Positions 21,792 to 36,640 of a stretch of 45,911 nt of DNA are shown here, piece by piece; within the stretch, counting starts at the first letter, position 1, and the number at the start of each line of letters is the position of its first letter. Source of the stretch: Trebouxia sp. TZW2008 (taxonomy: Eukaryota > Chlorophyta > Trebouxiophyceae > Trebouxiales > Trebouxiaceae). Position numbers and translations under genes: made by a program. The stretch is from the NCBI GenBank assembly GCA_002118135.1, contig BDIU01000387.1, forward strand, positions 414 to 46,324, read 5' to 3'. The notes under the pieces are model-generated. The model ran no database searches. It saw only the letters and a list, made by a program, of their open reading frames with translations, and was not told the DNA's origin.

Positions 21792-22759
21792 GGGCAGTCG
21801 AGTATCGCAAATACAAGCCGGCACTCAAACCTTGGCTGATCAACTTGTTGCAAGCCTGATGGCGTCAGAGCACTTTTGTTATTCGAGCCGTCATGCGAAA
21901 GTCAGCGAGCAACGGGTGTGCAAAGATGCTGAGACCAGCTCGAACCACGTCGCAGTCGCACTGGTCAGGTACGCACTGCTCTGCTGGCGCTCTGCATCAT
22001 TTTCAAGGTCAACGACATGCACAATGGCATTGATCTTGGGCCTATTTTGCCTTGCGGCCTGGTCAACATATGTAATGTATGATCATGCATGATGGACATT
22101 CAATACATTCAAGCGCAATTAAGTTGTTTGCTGACGCACACAGCACTGACTGTGAGTACTGGACTTGGCCGCCACCGCATGACACCTCTGACACCAGCGT
22201 TTAGTGTGAGTGCGTCTGCAGTGAGAATGGCATGACGGCTCTTGCTCATGCTGTGCTGCAATTGAAAGTCCATTGCAAGTACTAGTTGACAATTGAAAAG
22301 GTTATCAGGGTTGTGGAAAGTCCTGTAGTGATGGCTTGCATTTTAGTGACCGTCAAGGACATTGCAAGGACAACACCTTGCAATCATATGCAAAACTGAG
22401 CCAATTGATATCATTGCATGTGCATCAAAAAGACAACATGTACATATCATGGTTATACGTATGCTTTACTGCTATTGCTAGCGCTGATGTCAATGTCATC
22501 CAAGTGCACACACGCAGCCGCTGTACAGCGCCAACCCGAGTAGGCCTGTCAAGATCTTGTCATTTGGTAGTGATCAGAAAGTGACGACTCTGTTAATGCA
22601 AGAACTCTGCAGGGTAGCTTTCTCTCGAGTCTTCTGGATAGTAAGCATGACTAAGCACGTGCCCGAGCAAGTTGTGAGTCACGGTTATGTTATGTCATCG
22701 AGGCTTGCCAGAGTGTGCAGCAAGAATGTGCACACTGTTTGAATGCTCGACGATCTTGC
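21792..22759. other. Divergent intergenic region between prefoldin and thioredoxin reductase genes
   Basis: This 968-base stretch separates the two divergent start codons. Open frames within it are short and unconserved. No promoter element was recognised with confidence. Confidence 0.5.
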
Positions 22760-24296
22760 ATGCTAGCATACGCATCTGTAAACGGAGCGAGGTCGCTGCG
22801 ATCGAGTACTGTGCTCAAGTCTCTATTGTCGCACATAGCTCCGAACAGCATGGGGCAGCTGGAGGCGCTGACCACTCCAGTGTGCATCATCGGCTCTGGC
22901 CCTGCGGCCCACACGGCAGCTGTATACGTAGCTCGAGCAGAACTGCACCCTATATTATTTGAAGGGTGGCTTGCCAATGGTATCGCAGCTGGCGGCCAGC
23001 TCACAACCACCACCGATGTGGAAAACTTCCCTGGCTTTCCTAAGGGAATCATGGGTGGAGAACTGACAGACAACTTCAGAGCGCAGAGCGAACGATTCGG
23101 CACAAAGATCTTCTCAGAGACAGTTGAAGATGTGGATCTGTCACAGCGCCCTTTCAAAGTCAGAACAGACACCCATCAGGTGGAGGCAGACACCCTCATC
23201 ATAGCAACTGGCGCTGTAGCTAAGCGCCTGGATTTTAAAGGATCAGGAGAGGACGCAGGCTTCTGGAACAAAGGCATTTCTGCCTGTGCTGTCTGCGACG
23301 GAGCAGCACCTATGTTCAGAAAAGTCCCCCTGGCAGTCATAGGCGGCGGTGACTCAGCTATGGAAGAGGCCTTGTTTCTAACACGTTACGGCTCCAAGGT
23401 CTACATCATTCACAGACGAGACGAGTTCAGAGCCAGCAAAATTATGCAGCAGAGGGCAGTTTCCAACCCCAAGATTGAAGTGCTATACAGCCATCAGACC
23501 ATTGAAGCATATGGCGCTGAAGATGGCCCCAAAAAGGGCTTGCTAGCTGGGCTCAAAGTCAAAGACCTCAAAACCAATGAAGTCAAGGACCTTCCAGTCA
23601 GCGGTCTCTTCTTTGCCATTGGTCACGAGCCAGCTTCCAAATTCTTGAATGGTCAGCTCAAGACAGATGCGGATGGCTATATTTTGACCACACCAGGCTC
23701 CACCAAAACAAATGTTGATGGTGTATACGCTGCTGGGGATGTGCAAGACAAGAAGTACCGCCAGGCCATCACTGCTGCTGGTACAGGTGTGTCAAAGGCA
23801 TCATTTGGATTGATCCCCACCAGAGCTGCCGATGTATTTGCAAAGCTACATCTGCATGCAGCTTGAACAGTGCGACGCACGTACTTTGTCACATTTGAGC
23901 AGTCTCCAGTTTCAGCCAGGTTTACGCATGCAGCCTCAATGCACTGCATGCTGCTATGAAATATTCCCCTGTTTCAGTGATAGTCATGGAAGTGATAGTC
24001 ATGGAAGTGATAGTCATGGTGACAAATGGTGTCTGCAATGGTCGCACATGCGTCACAGGCATTGTACTGCATGCTGCATTGTTTGTTGATAGCAGTACCC
24101 CATGCCAGTCGCATCACACACCACGATCCATGCCACAAATCATGGATGGAATGCAGGCTGTATGGCAGCACTAGAAGCAGAGCATTTCCTCCAGGAGCAT
24201 GAGATCCAGCAGGGCAAGGCAGAGCCAAGTTCAGCTGAGAATGAGGCGCTGCCTGACAATGGCCGCGCACCTCCTGAACACAGGCCTGTGGCATAA
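22760..24296 (+). CDS. NTR: NADPH-dependent thioredoxin reductase, plant NTRA/NTRB type
   Basis: Two exons: 22760-23786 and 24157-24296; 388 residues. It transfers electrons from NADPH through FAD and a redox disulfide to thioredoxin h/o. Visible are the FAD-binding [29 protein letters not shown], the redox centre CAVCDG (as in plant NTRs), the NADPH-binding [12 protein letters not shown] and [16 protein letters not shown], and the FAD-binding [18 protein letters not shown]. The second exon supplies the required C-terminal helix ([12 protein letters not shown]). Reading through the donor gives a shorter frame ending at 23866 that lacks this helix. The first ATG precedes an Arg/Ser-rich, acid-free leader of about 30 residues that looks like a mitochondrial presequence; a second ATG (MGQLEA, 22850) could give a cytosolic form. 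It is much less split than its neighbours. Confidence 0.95.
23976..24020 (+). repeat. 15-bp tandem repeat, three units
   Basis: AGTGATAGTCATGGA is repeated three times head to tail inside the single intron of the thioredoxin reductase gene. The third unit ends in T instead of A. Confidence 0.9.
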
Positions 24297-25221
24297 TGAA
24301 GACTCTGCTGCAGCATGAATAGGACATGCCATGCAAAAGCAGAAAGGCTGCATACTGCAAAATGAACGAGACTGCATACTGAACTGATGTTCTTGATTGT
24401 CTCAGTCTTACTATCAGTCTGTCTCTTTTTCTTTTCTTTTCTGCTTGAAAGTAGCCAGTACATCACTAGGGATTTTATCAATTAACGTTTTCTTTTGAAC
24501 CAGACATTCAGGTTTCCTGCAATAACAGCCGTCTTGTCATACTGGATGGCATTGGTTGTCATGTCACTTGGGTACCTTTTTTATATCTGGTACTGCACTC
24601 CGAGGTATGTGCAGCTTCTATTCCTGAAATGATTTTCATCACCGTGATCATGTCCGGTATCAAGTGTCACGGTACGCTGCCTGCAGCTTATATTGGATTG
24701 AATGCATGGTGACAGCATACACTTGAGCTTGCAGACATTCCTCAAAATTGTAAAAACAGAGGACGCTGTGCAAATGCCCCACTGAACATACGCATCAATG
24801 CAACGTTGCATCTTCCTGCATGCACATCGCTGGGACTTTTGTGTCTGTTCAATTGTGCTTTAAATTTCCAGCTCTTTTCTGTTCATGGCTGCAGAGCTAC
24901 AAGCCCCAAAGTTGCAAGGGTTGTTGCTCAAGGTCTCTGATAACATTGTTTCCAAGCGAATGTTTCTGTCAAAAGGCTGGAATAGACCAAATGCTTGGAA
25001 ATGCATGATAGAACAATGTCATGGACTGCACACGCACCGTGATGTGTGTTATGTACCACAGTATCCACTGTATGCAAGGCAACTTTGAGGCCATCTGTAA
25101 CATCGCAATCAACTTTATCTCGGTCTGCAAATGCGTGACATGCAGCAGCCTATTTGTCTCCAGCCTGAGCTGAGCATAAGCCTTCCTGACTTGGGGTGTT
25201 CAGAGACTCACAAGCCAATGC
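24297..25221. other. Convergent intergenic region between NTR and METTL3 genes
   Basis: These 925 bases hold the two 3' UTRs. No conserved coding segment or RNA gene was recognised. A short frame after an acceptor-like GGCTGCAG at about 24894 codes no known motif. A TGTAA occurs at about 25097 on the plus strand. Confidence 0.5.
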
Positions 25222-28200
25222 TTAATCAGCTTTTGCAGAGTGCGTAGACCGCTTTGGTGGTGTTGGATTGCCATATGATTTTGTGTAAGCTGCTAGCATC
25301 TCAGGATCAGCTATCTTGGTGCCGTCCAACTGATTGCCCAGGCAAACCCAGCCTGGTTGCACATTGTGTGGACGAGCAAAAATTTCCAGCTTTCTGGTGC
25401 CTGGACTCAGCCTTTCGAGCAGAGGATACATCTCATCTGGTTTTCTGGACGTCTCGCGGACCTGCATCAAGGGTGTGCCATCAGTGACCTGAAACCCTAC
25501 TCTGATGCCTTGAAGGCTATGATGGGGTTCAAGCTTTTGGCTGTCAGGGGCTGGTACGCTAAGTCAAATGGCCCAGGCAATAAATTAATGGCCACAGTCT
25601 TTTGCATATCACTAAATGCTAGCGACTGCTGCCATTGCAAATTGAGCATCACAGCTTGTTCAGCACTTTCACAATCACATGTGTGTCACTTCAGTAACAT
25701 CTTGATATACGGATATCTGTTACAAACACATTCTGGCTGAAGATGGTGCAATTGCAAACAAGTTCACTACACTTTGAATGCGGTGAAGCCTCTGACCACA
25801 ATCTACATTGCATTTCTGACAGTTTGATGCAGCAACTTTTTGAGAACATGAGCACTTGTCAGGTAGTGACAGCACTTCATTAGCATACCTCAGCAACAAG
25901 CACGTCACAGTCCAGATTCCGGTTGATCTGGGGGTTGCCCTTGACTCCCACCAGGCAGTGTTCCTTGCTGTGGTTCAGCCAGTGCCCAGTGCGCCCGGTC
26001 CTGATCAAACGCTGCAGCTGGTTTGTTTTGACCCAAATCAGCTCGTCCACTCTCTTGTAGCCCCACAATTGCAGACACTCCCGCCCCAACTCCATGGCCC
26101 GACCTGCAATGGGATGTAATCGGACTGACTACTGATGTTGCGCTCAGCTCACAATGCAGGGCAGCAGTTGCTTCATGGACCTGGCAAGCATTCATTGGCC
26201 CAACCTTTTAAGAAATGCGCTCAATCTGACGAAGCATGTCATGCTCAGCTCACAACCCAAGACAGTATTTGATCTAAGGCAGCGTTTGACCTTTGGGTCT
26301 GGCAAGCATTTTATGGCCCGAGATGCCAAGAAACATGTCCAGGATGAAAGAAGGTGTTGCACTCAAGCTCATAATCCATGACAGCATTTGAAGCATGGCA
26401 TGGCCTGTCCTGCAAATCACGTCCAGCCTGACAAGAGATGTTGCGCTCAGCTTACAAATCAAGGCAGCAGTACGTTCAAGGGCTTGATCAGCATTCAATG
26501 GCTTGACCTGCAAAGGAACACACCCAGCCTGACAAAAAGAACTTGTGCTTATGCTATCAAGCAAGGCAGCATGAAGCTGGCGAGCAGCAATGTGAAGGCG
26601 CTGCATCATCTGGCTCAAAACACACAGGACTGAGCGATGTGTGCAGAAGATTGCTTGTCCACGTAGCATGCCATTGTAGTGTCAAGCTCTGGGCATACCA
26701 AGTTGAAGCTCAAAGCTCACACAGCACTGTATGTCTGAGATATATCAATGTGGGCTGCATAAGGGCTGACACCAGCACAGCACTCACTGTCTGATCCTTG
26801 ACGTGGACTGGAGACATAGCTTGCTGCTCTGGTCAGACCTTCAATGCAAAAGGCAATGAACAAAATTGAGGGCCCAATGCTGCCTGTTGCAATGTGCATT
26901 GCTGTAGTCTTTGAGTCACAGTGTGCTTGCCAACGTCTACAGCTTGCTTGCCTGCAACCTCAATGCTGAGTCTGGCACTCCTTGTTGCTGTCATGCAATG
27001 CACCAGGTTGCATTGAGTCACAGCTGTGTCTGTTGAAGTCATCAAATTTCACATACTTGTGGATTGCAATGGCAACGACTGTACAGGAGACTATATTTTA
27101 TGGTTTAGGAAGACACTGTATAATCATCATCCTTGCGTTCCACGAGTGCATGAAACTTCGTAACTCCAACAGACACACCTATGACTAAAAGGCTACAGCA
27201 GCCCTCTATATTGCATAACAGCAGCAAACCTGTTTGCGCTTACCATGAGCATACAAGCAGGCAATATGGAGAAGGCACAACTTTGACTTTGAGCAGAGTT
27301 GTTTACAGGCAGCGCACTGCTTCTGTATACATCTAGCAGGGTCACAGAACCTCCTTAGCAACCATATGAAGGGCGATGAAGTGTAAGTAGTCCCACTTGT
27401 GACCCAGAGATCACAGCACTACTGTTGCATCGCATGCCAGCAGCAGTGTACCGCATTGCATAGCGTTAGCAACAGAGTTCAGGCTGGAGCTACACCTTGC
27501 AGACAGGCAAGATGTGAGTAGGCCTTGTTACGCACCTGTGACCCAAAGAAGATGCCGCTGTCATCCTTGAGGCCGTCATCTTGAAGCACTTTGATGTTCA
27601 TTTTGGGCATCTTATCATTTACCGTAGTGCCGGATGGCAGATGATTGATTTCCCAAAGAGGGGTCAGCCATGTTCACTCTTGCACTTGCCTCTAGTGTTA
27701 CCGGCAGGTAACGTATTGGGATGATCCATCACTTGTGATCCAGAAGTTACAGCAGTCTACCACATTGCACAATGACGCACAACAACTGCAGAAAAGACTC
27801 AGAGATACATGGCAGACAACTACATACAGAGACTTCTCCACCCTCAACATTCAGTACAATCTGTGCAAACTAGCACCGGATTGAACTGGTTGCAGACAAT
27901 TGATTGCTCCACTGCAAACCTGGCTGGGATTGCTCGGCCTGTCTAGCATATGTTTTGAATCAATGAATGACACATCATAGGAACCTGAACCTTGCAGGCA
28001 GGCAAGGTGTAAGTAGGCCTTGCGACACACCTGTGACCCAAAGGAAAATGGCTCCATCATCCTGAAGCACTTTGATGTTCATCTTACGCATCTCATCATC
28101 TGCCATGTTGCCGTATGGCAGATCCTGATGGATCTTCCAGAGGAGGGTCAGCCATGATGGCTCCAAACTTGCAACTGGTGTTACAATCAGGCAAGAAATT

Positions 28201-31200
28201 GACATCATCAGACCCACTTATGACCCAAAGGCTACAGCAGCTTACCGTATTGCGTAACAGCAAGAAACTGCAGGATTGGCTCTCTCGGTTTGCTAACAGG
28301 CACGCAAAGGGTAGATGTTAAATCACCTGTGACCCAGAGGAAAATGACGCCATCATCCTGCAACACCTTGATGTTCATCTTGCGCATCTCATCATCTGCC
28401 ATGGTGCCATATGGCAGATCCTGGTGAATCTCCCAGGGGGGGTCAGCCATGATGACCCCAAACTTGCCCAGCACGCTCATGTCAAAGGTGCGGATGTCAC
28501 AGGTGATCCACTGAGGCTCCCCTAGAGCTTGCAGGTAGTCTGGGACTGATGGCTTACTGGGCTTAGCAACTGCCTCAGCACCTGTAGAAAGAACAATTAT
28601 CAGTACAATGATAATGTTAGTGTCGTTATAGTGAGTGTCTATATGATGTTAGTGTAGGATAAGGAAAGAGCGAGAAGACAGGTGATGAGCTGAACAAGTG
28701 GCTCTCATGGCTTACCAGCTTGGCAACTGCCTCAGTGCCTGTAAACAGAACAAGAAGCGCATGAAATCATGGTGAGACAGGTGGTGAACTCAAATATTGG
28801 CTCTCATAGGTGACTGGGCTTAGCAACTGCTTCAGCACCTGTAAAAATGATGCACATACAAATGAACATTCGTTGTAGGACAGGTGGCAAACATGAAACT
28901 GTGCAACTAGGCAGTGGAACACGGCGGTCTCCTTTGCAAAAAGGTGAGCACAGTGACTCCGCGTTGAGTTTTGTGGGTAATATCACGCTCGAGTATGGTT
29001 ACTGATGCAGCTCACAGGCTTGCAGGCTTGTGCTGCATGGGGTTTAAAGCAGCTGAAGCAGCATTTGAGTTGTCATGCTTAGCAATGAAAGCTCTTGCTC
29101 ACAAGCTGCTATGCCAAGCAGGGCATTGAGATGCGGTTTGCGTACAGGCAATGCTGTGTTGAAAGCTGAAATCTGTGCAATGAGCATCAAGATGGCTAGC
29201 TCACCTGGGGTTGCAGTCTCATCGTCCAGCTCGTAATGAATGTATTTGCAGCCCTTCATGTGGCGGCATGTGTCAAGGTATGAACAGTTGCCCAAGCTGG
29301 GATCAGTCCAAGGAAAGATGAGGCGCCTGAAGTGAAGCTTTTCACATGCAAATGGCCTCTGGTGTGCCCTGCACGCATACCACTTCTTGCAAACTTGGCT
29401 GCCATAACCAAGCACACATGCTGAGTGAAGGATTGTGCCACGCTTTACATTGTAGCACAAGTATGCATTGGTTTGAAACATGCATTGTCTTTACAGTCAC
29501 TGTCATTGTGCGTGCTTTACAAAAGGCAGGCCAGTAGCAATGCTAATTCACACAACAGCTATGCATGTGAGCCTTGCATCAAACTTTGAGGGCTGTCTCA
29601 TGCATGCCCATGGTTTTTGCTGTGCACACAAACTGAGCCTTCACAAGAAGTCACGCTTGTGGTTGACACTGTTACAGCGGCTTGCACTTGTTCCTCTGAC
29701 TGCTAGACGCCCATCTACAATGCTAATATGGACTGCTTGCTCTGCTACAGTGCATCCTGCGGTAGCTTTTGGCCAAATGACCCCTCGTGTGCACACTTGC
29801 ATCTCCAGTCTGCTTTACTATCACTTGAAGAGCGTTATCTGCTTTACATATCTTCAGCATGCAACAAGAGATGTACGCCATCAGCATGCAATTAAAGATG
29901 TACGCCATCAGCATGGAACAAGAGATGTGCGCCATCAACACGCAACAAGAGCTGTACGCCATCAGCATGCATCAAGCATGCAATTAGAGATGTACGCCAT
30001 CAGTATGCAACTAGAGATGCATGCCATCAGCACGCAACTAGAGATGTGCGCCATCAGCACGCAACTAGAGACGCTGGACGTATGCACGGCACAATCAACA
30101 CCCAACATTGAGACGGCTCACCTGCAGCAGTCTTCTTTGGTGAGGTGGGGACAGTATTCTCGCACAGCAGGGCCACCAGCAGTCCTGAACTTCTCCACTG
30201 TGGCACTTTCCTTGGCTGTGGGCTTTTGAATCAGATCCAGAAGCTCCTCTCCCCTGCAGGCACCCTGTAGCATGACTGTCACCATTTCTGACTAGTTACT
30301 GTACTAAAGTTACTGTGCAAAGTTATGGTTAGCATGCTTACATGCAGCAGTGTGGCACGCAGTGTTCAGGACGCAGCAAGGCCGGAAGGAGGCATCAAGC
30401 AGGAGCTACACGTGATAACAAATGTCTTTTGATGCGTGTTGGGTATGGCATTGACTCTTGTCAACGCTTTGTCATTTGCTGTCAAATCCTGTTTGCACCC
30501 TGCTGTGAAATCTTGTTTGCACTCACTTAACACCCTCAAGATGCTTCTGGCGTCAGATAATGCAAAGATGCAAGTAGCTCAAGCAAACTGCCAACAGGCT
30601 GAAGAGGCAGCACTTTCAAGGCAGCTGCAGTTTCAAGGCAGCTGCAGCTTTGGCCAACAACAATGATCTATGTGCAAAGCTGGCGTCGCGCATCAAATGA
30701 TGACAGTAAGGCAGGAATGCAGCTACCATGTAGGCTTGCAGGTGACGATCTCGGACAGCCAAAAGAGCCTGCCACAAAAAAATACCTTTCCGTCCTGGCT
30801 CGCCCTTGCACCGTTTGCTTGCTGAGCAGGGCATCAAGATCAGCCCCCATGGGCCTGGAGGGGCCAGCAGGGGGGCCCATTGGCATGCCTGGGGGGCGGG
30901 CAAAGGGCATGCCCCCAAAGCCTGGAGGCCCTAGCCCTGGCCCTGACATACCCATAGGCATGTTGCCACCAGGGTGCATTGGGCGCATAGACCCTCCTGC
31001 ATTTGGAGCAGCATTCTGCTTATGCCAGAGTTGTCAGAGACTCATGACGTGGACAAAACACCACTGTACTGAGGTGCAGCCAAGTTTTCTGAGCAAGTCC
31101 AGCAATGAAGGGCTTCAGGTGATGCAAGGTTGTTGTGTGCGACTGTTGACAACAGCCGCTGCTTGCATTGCAGTTGGTGGCAGAATTGGCACAGCCAAGA

Positions 31201-32193
31201 GCGCTGACAAAAATGCATGACAAAAGCTTGTCATGTTGATGCACTAAGAGTGCATGAGAGTGCTGTTGTGTACTGCACATTGCCAATTTAGTTCAATGGC
31301 GCGCATGACCATACAAACAAGCCAGAATGACACAATGATCAGCACCTTGAGAGCCTGGTCCAAGAGAGGCAGGCGGTTGCATGGGTGGGCCTGGGAAATG
31401 GGGGGAGGCACTGGGGGGTGGCCCCATGGGCATGTGACCCATCGGCATAGAAGCCCTTGGTGGCTGTGGTGCCATGAATTCAGACTGTGTGGGTGGCTTT
31501 GGTAGGTTGTCTGGCTGAGCAGCTGAGGTTTGCGCTTTGGTATCGGTGTCCTGACCTGTTAATCTGCATCAACATGTTGCTGCTGTCATTGTCGGCTGAT
31601 TGAAATTGCTGGGTGTTCAGCTAAGAATTGGCAATGCCTGGCGAGATCCATGCTTGTGTGATCACCTGAGGAGCTGAGCATGGTCCAAATCATCAACCCA
31701 CAAACGGGACTCCTTCTCGTCCGTGTCTTTGTCGAGGGTAAAACATTTTGACTCAGCCATCTCCTCAAGCACAGGGTGCAGACTTGTGTGCTCAGACTTC
31801 TCAATTGCTGCCTCAACTTCTGCTGCTCTGTCGCCCTTGGTCAACTGCACACGCAAGCAAAAGTTGTGAATGCTTGTTTGCCGGCTGAATGGGCATCGTC
31901 ATGTGCGCAACCGCCACCTTCTTTTGTATGCTCTGACTGTCGGTAGGCAACTGTGCAACATCTAGCTGAAGTAAATGGCTGGCGATCAGCCTTTTGAGTG
32001 ATGCCACAGCTTCTGCAGCTGCAGTTGCTGCTGCATCATTTTCACCAGCTGCCTGTCCTGCTGCAGCCCCTACTCTGCCGTTGGCTGCACCCTGCCGTGC
32101 AGCAGCACGTCTTGCAAGTCTATCTTTCAATGCTTTAATCCTCTGCTTAGCGCTGGCCACCTCCGCAGCATATGATGCCTCGGCAGTGGCCAT
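25222..32193 (-). CDS. MTA: METTL3/MTA, catalytic subunit of the mRNA m6A methyltransferase
   Basis: Minus exons: 32193-31918, 31844-31666, 31563-31346, 31015-30786, 30253-30122, 29368-29205, 28581-28327, 26103-25889, 25461-25222; about 635 residues (human 580, Arabidopsis MTA 685). It uses S-adenosylmethionine to make N6-methyladenosine in mRNA in the nucleus, with a METTL14-type partner. Both CCCH zinc fingers are intact: C-x7-C-x9-C-x3-H across exons 5-6, then C-x5-C-x5-C-x3-H. Exon 7 carries the catalytic MADPPWEIH, exon 8 has [20 protein letters not shown] and [12 protein letters not shown], and exon 9 has the SAM-contacting RPHNVQPGW and LGNQLDG. Exons 3-4 encode a Met/Pro/Gly-rich linker. 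The exon 3/exon 4 junction does not keep phase with the splice sites chosen, so a small exon or another donor is missing. Intron 7 (about 2.2 kb) is full of exon-edge copies. Confidence 0.93.
26104..26640 (-). repeat. Diverged tandem copies of METTL3 exon 8 acceptor region
   Basis: Four units of about 95-115 bases share TTGCGCTCAGCTCACAA, GGCAGCAG..., GGCAAGCATTCA/TTTATGGCC and CCTGCAA...CAGCCTGAC. They resemble the exon 8 start and adjacent intron (GGCCCGACCTGCAATGGG...CGGACTGAC). Units begin near 26140, 26232, 26347 and 26440. All are diverged and non-coding. Confidence 0.65.
27180..28326 (-). repeat. Tandem copies of METTL3 exon 7 donor half
   Basis: The last ~130 bases of exon 7 and its donor (28327-28456) recur at 28029-28160 and, more diverged, at 27537-27672. 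The nearer copy keeps the codons for [18 protein letters not shown] and WVTG but has a frameshift at the DPPW motif. Shorter echoes of the intron part (TGTGACCCA...TACAGCAG...CCGTATTGCGTAACAGCA) occur near 27185, 27395, 27735 and 28210. Confidence 0.88.
28725..28850 (-). repeat. Two copies of METTL3 exon 7 acceptor edge
   Basis: The exon 7 start (plus strand GGCTTAGCAACTGCCTCAGC followed by ACCTGTAGAAAG, near 28560-28590) is echoed at about 28720-28748 and 28809-28840, each with its CCTGTAAA acceptor complement. The intervening intron sequence (ACAGGTGRTGAAC, GGCTCTCATRG) is shared too, so the whole unit was duplicated. Confidence 0.8.
29854..30075. repeat. 27-bp minisatellite, about eight units
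   Basis: The unit approximates GCAACTAGAGATGTACGCCA followed by TCAGCAT. About eight imperfect units run head to tail, with one slightly longer unit in the middle. It lies in METTL3 intron 5, ending about 50 bases from the exon 5 donor. The period is a multiple of three, so one plus-strand frame stays open through it; this gives no evidence of coding. Confidence 0.9.
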
Positions 32194-32976
32194 AGCGATC
32201 TAATCAGTTGAGGCTGCTGCTGATGCTGTCCTCGGTGTCAAGGCGAGAGCTGAGCGTTGTGGTACAGCATAGCTGCTCAAAGATACAACTGTAGCACACT
32301 GCCAGCCAAATCAAGGTCTAAAAGCCTTGACAGTGACTCAATGCAAGCTACAGTGTCACGCGTCAGACCGTCAGAAACTGTTTTGGGCGGGTGATAACGC
32401 TGTTATTGAGCAGGTTAGATACGCTGGGTCTACGCTGTGTTGTGGCCGGGGTCGTTCATCTGAACGGAATGCAGTGCATGTTGTGCAGGCTTGCGGTGCA
32501 TCATCTGGCCAAAATAGGCTGCATTGTAAAAATCATCTTCTTCTTGCTGCAAACGCCCCTGCTGAAAAGGCGGGACAATGACAACACGTGTGCTCACGCA
32601 GTGAAAGTGGGGCGGCTCGTGGCGCTCATGCTTCAACGAGCCCTAGGGTTCTGTTGCAGCCACTGGGAAAATGGTCAGCAACCCCTGTAACCCTAAATGC
32701 ATGCACAGAATCAGAGCGTAGCATCCTTGTTCGCGCTAAAAAGGATTGTTTGGCAAGTCCAGCAGATGCTCCATCAGCGAAGATAGCCATCACGATGCTG
32801 TTGTCTCCCAGCAGCTGCTATCGAGTTAGAACCTGCACGCTCAGGCGCATCAACCAGAGCTTCGCAGTAGTATAAAACAGTGGCAACGTATGGTTACACT
32901 CAGCCCGAGTCCTACCGGACCTTGGTCATCTGGCAATTGTTTGTCACCTCCTGTGGGTGGCTTTTGCGGCACAGCT
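32194..32976. promoter_or_regulatory. Divergent promoter region between METTL3 and the ACT kinase
   Basis: About 0.78 kb separates the start codons. It holds a TATA box on the plus side (32871-32877) and a telo-box-like TAACCCTAAA at 32688-32697. Telo-boxes occur in many plant housekeeping promoters; any role here is inference. No exon of either gene was recognised inside it. Confidence 0.5.
32871..32877 (+). promoter_or_regulatory. TATA box of the ACT-domain kinase gene
   Basis: TATAAAA follows GCAGTAG. An ATG lies only 13 bases after it (32890). If this is the TATA box, transcription should begin about 25-32 bases downstream, past that ATG, which favours the next in-frame ATG at 32977 as the start codon. 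Confidence 0.6.

Positions 32977-36640
<3,664 letters not shown>

Noticed and set aside
23787..23866. Thioredoxin reductase ending at 23866 as an intronless gene
   Set aside because: The C-terminal helix [12 protein letters not shown] that completes the family sequence is encoded at 24157-24296, in phase after a GTGTGT donor.
22760..24296. Bacterial transfer or contamination for the thioredoxin reductase
   Set aside because: Its sequence is plant NTRA/B-like, it has an intron and a eukaryotic leader.
29854..30075. CRISPR-like array
   Set aside because: Units are contiguous imperfect repeats without spacers, inside a eukaryotic intron.
29480..30229. 249-codon plus-strand open frame
   Set aside because: It is kept open by the 27-bp minisatellite (period divisible by three) and lies opposite METTL3 exon 5 and intron 5. 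No recognisable domain.
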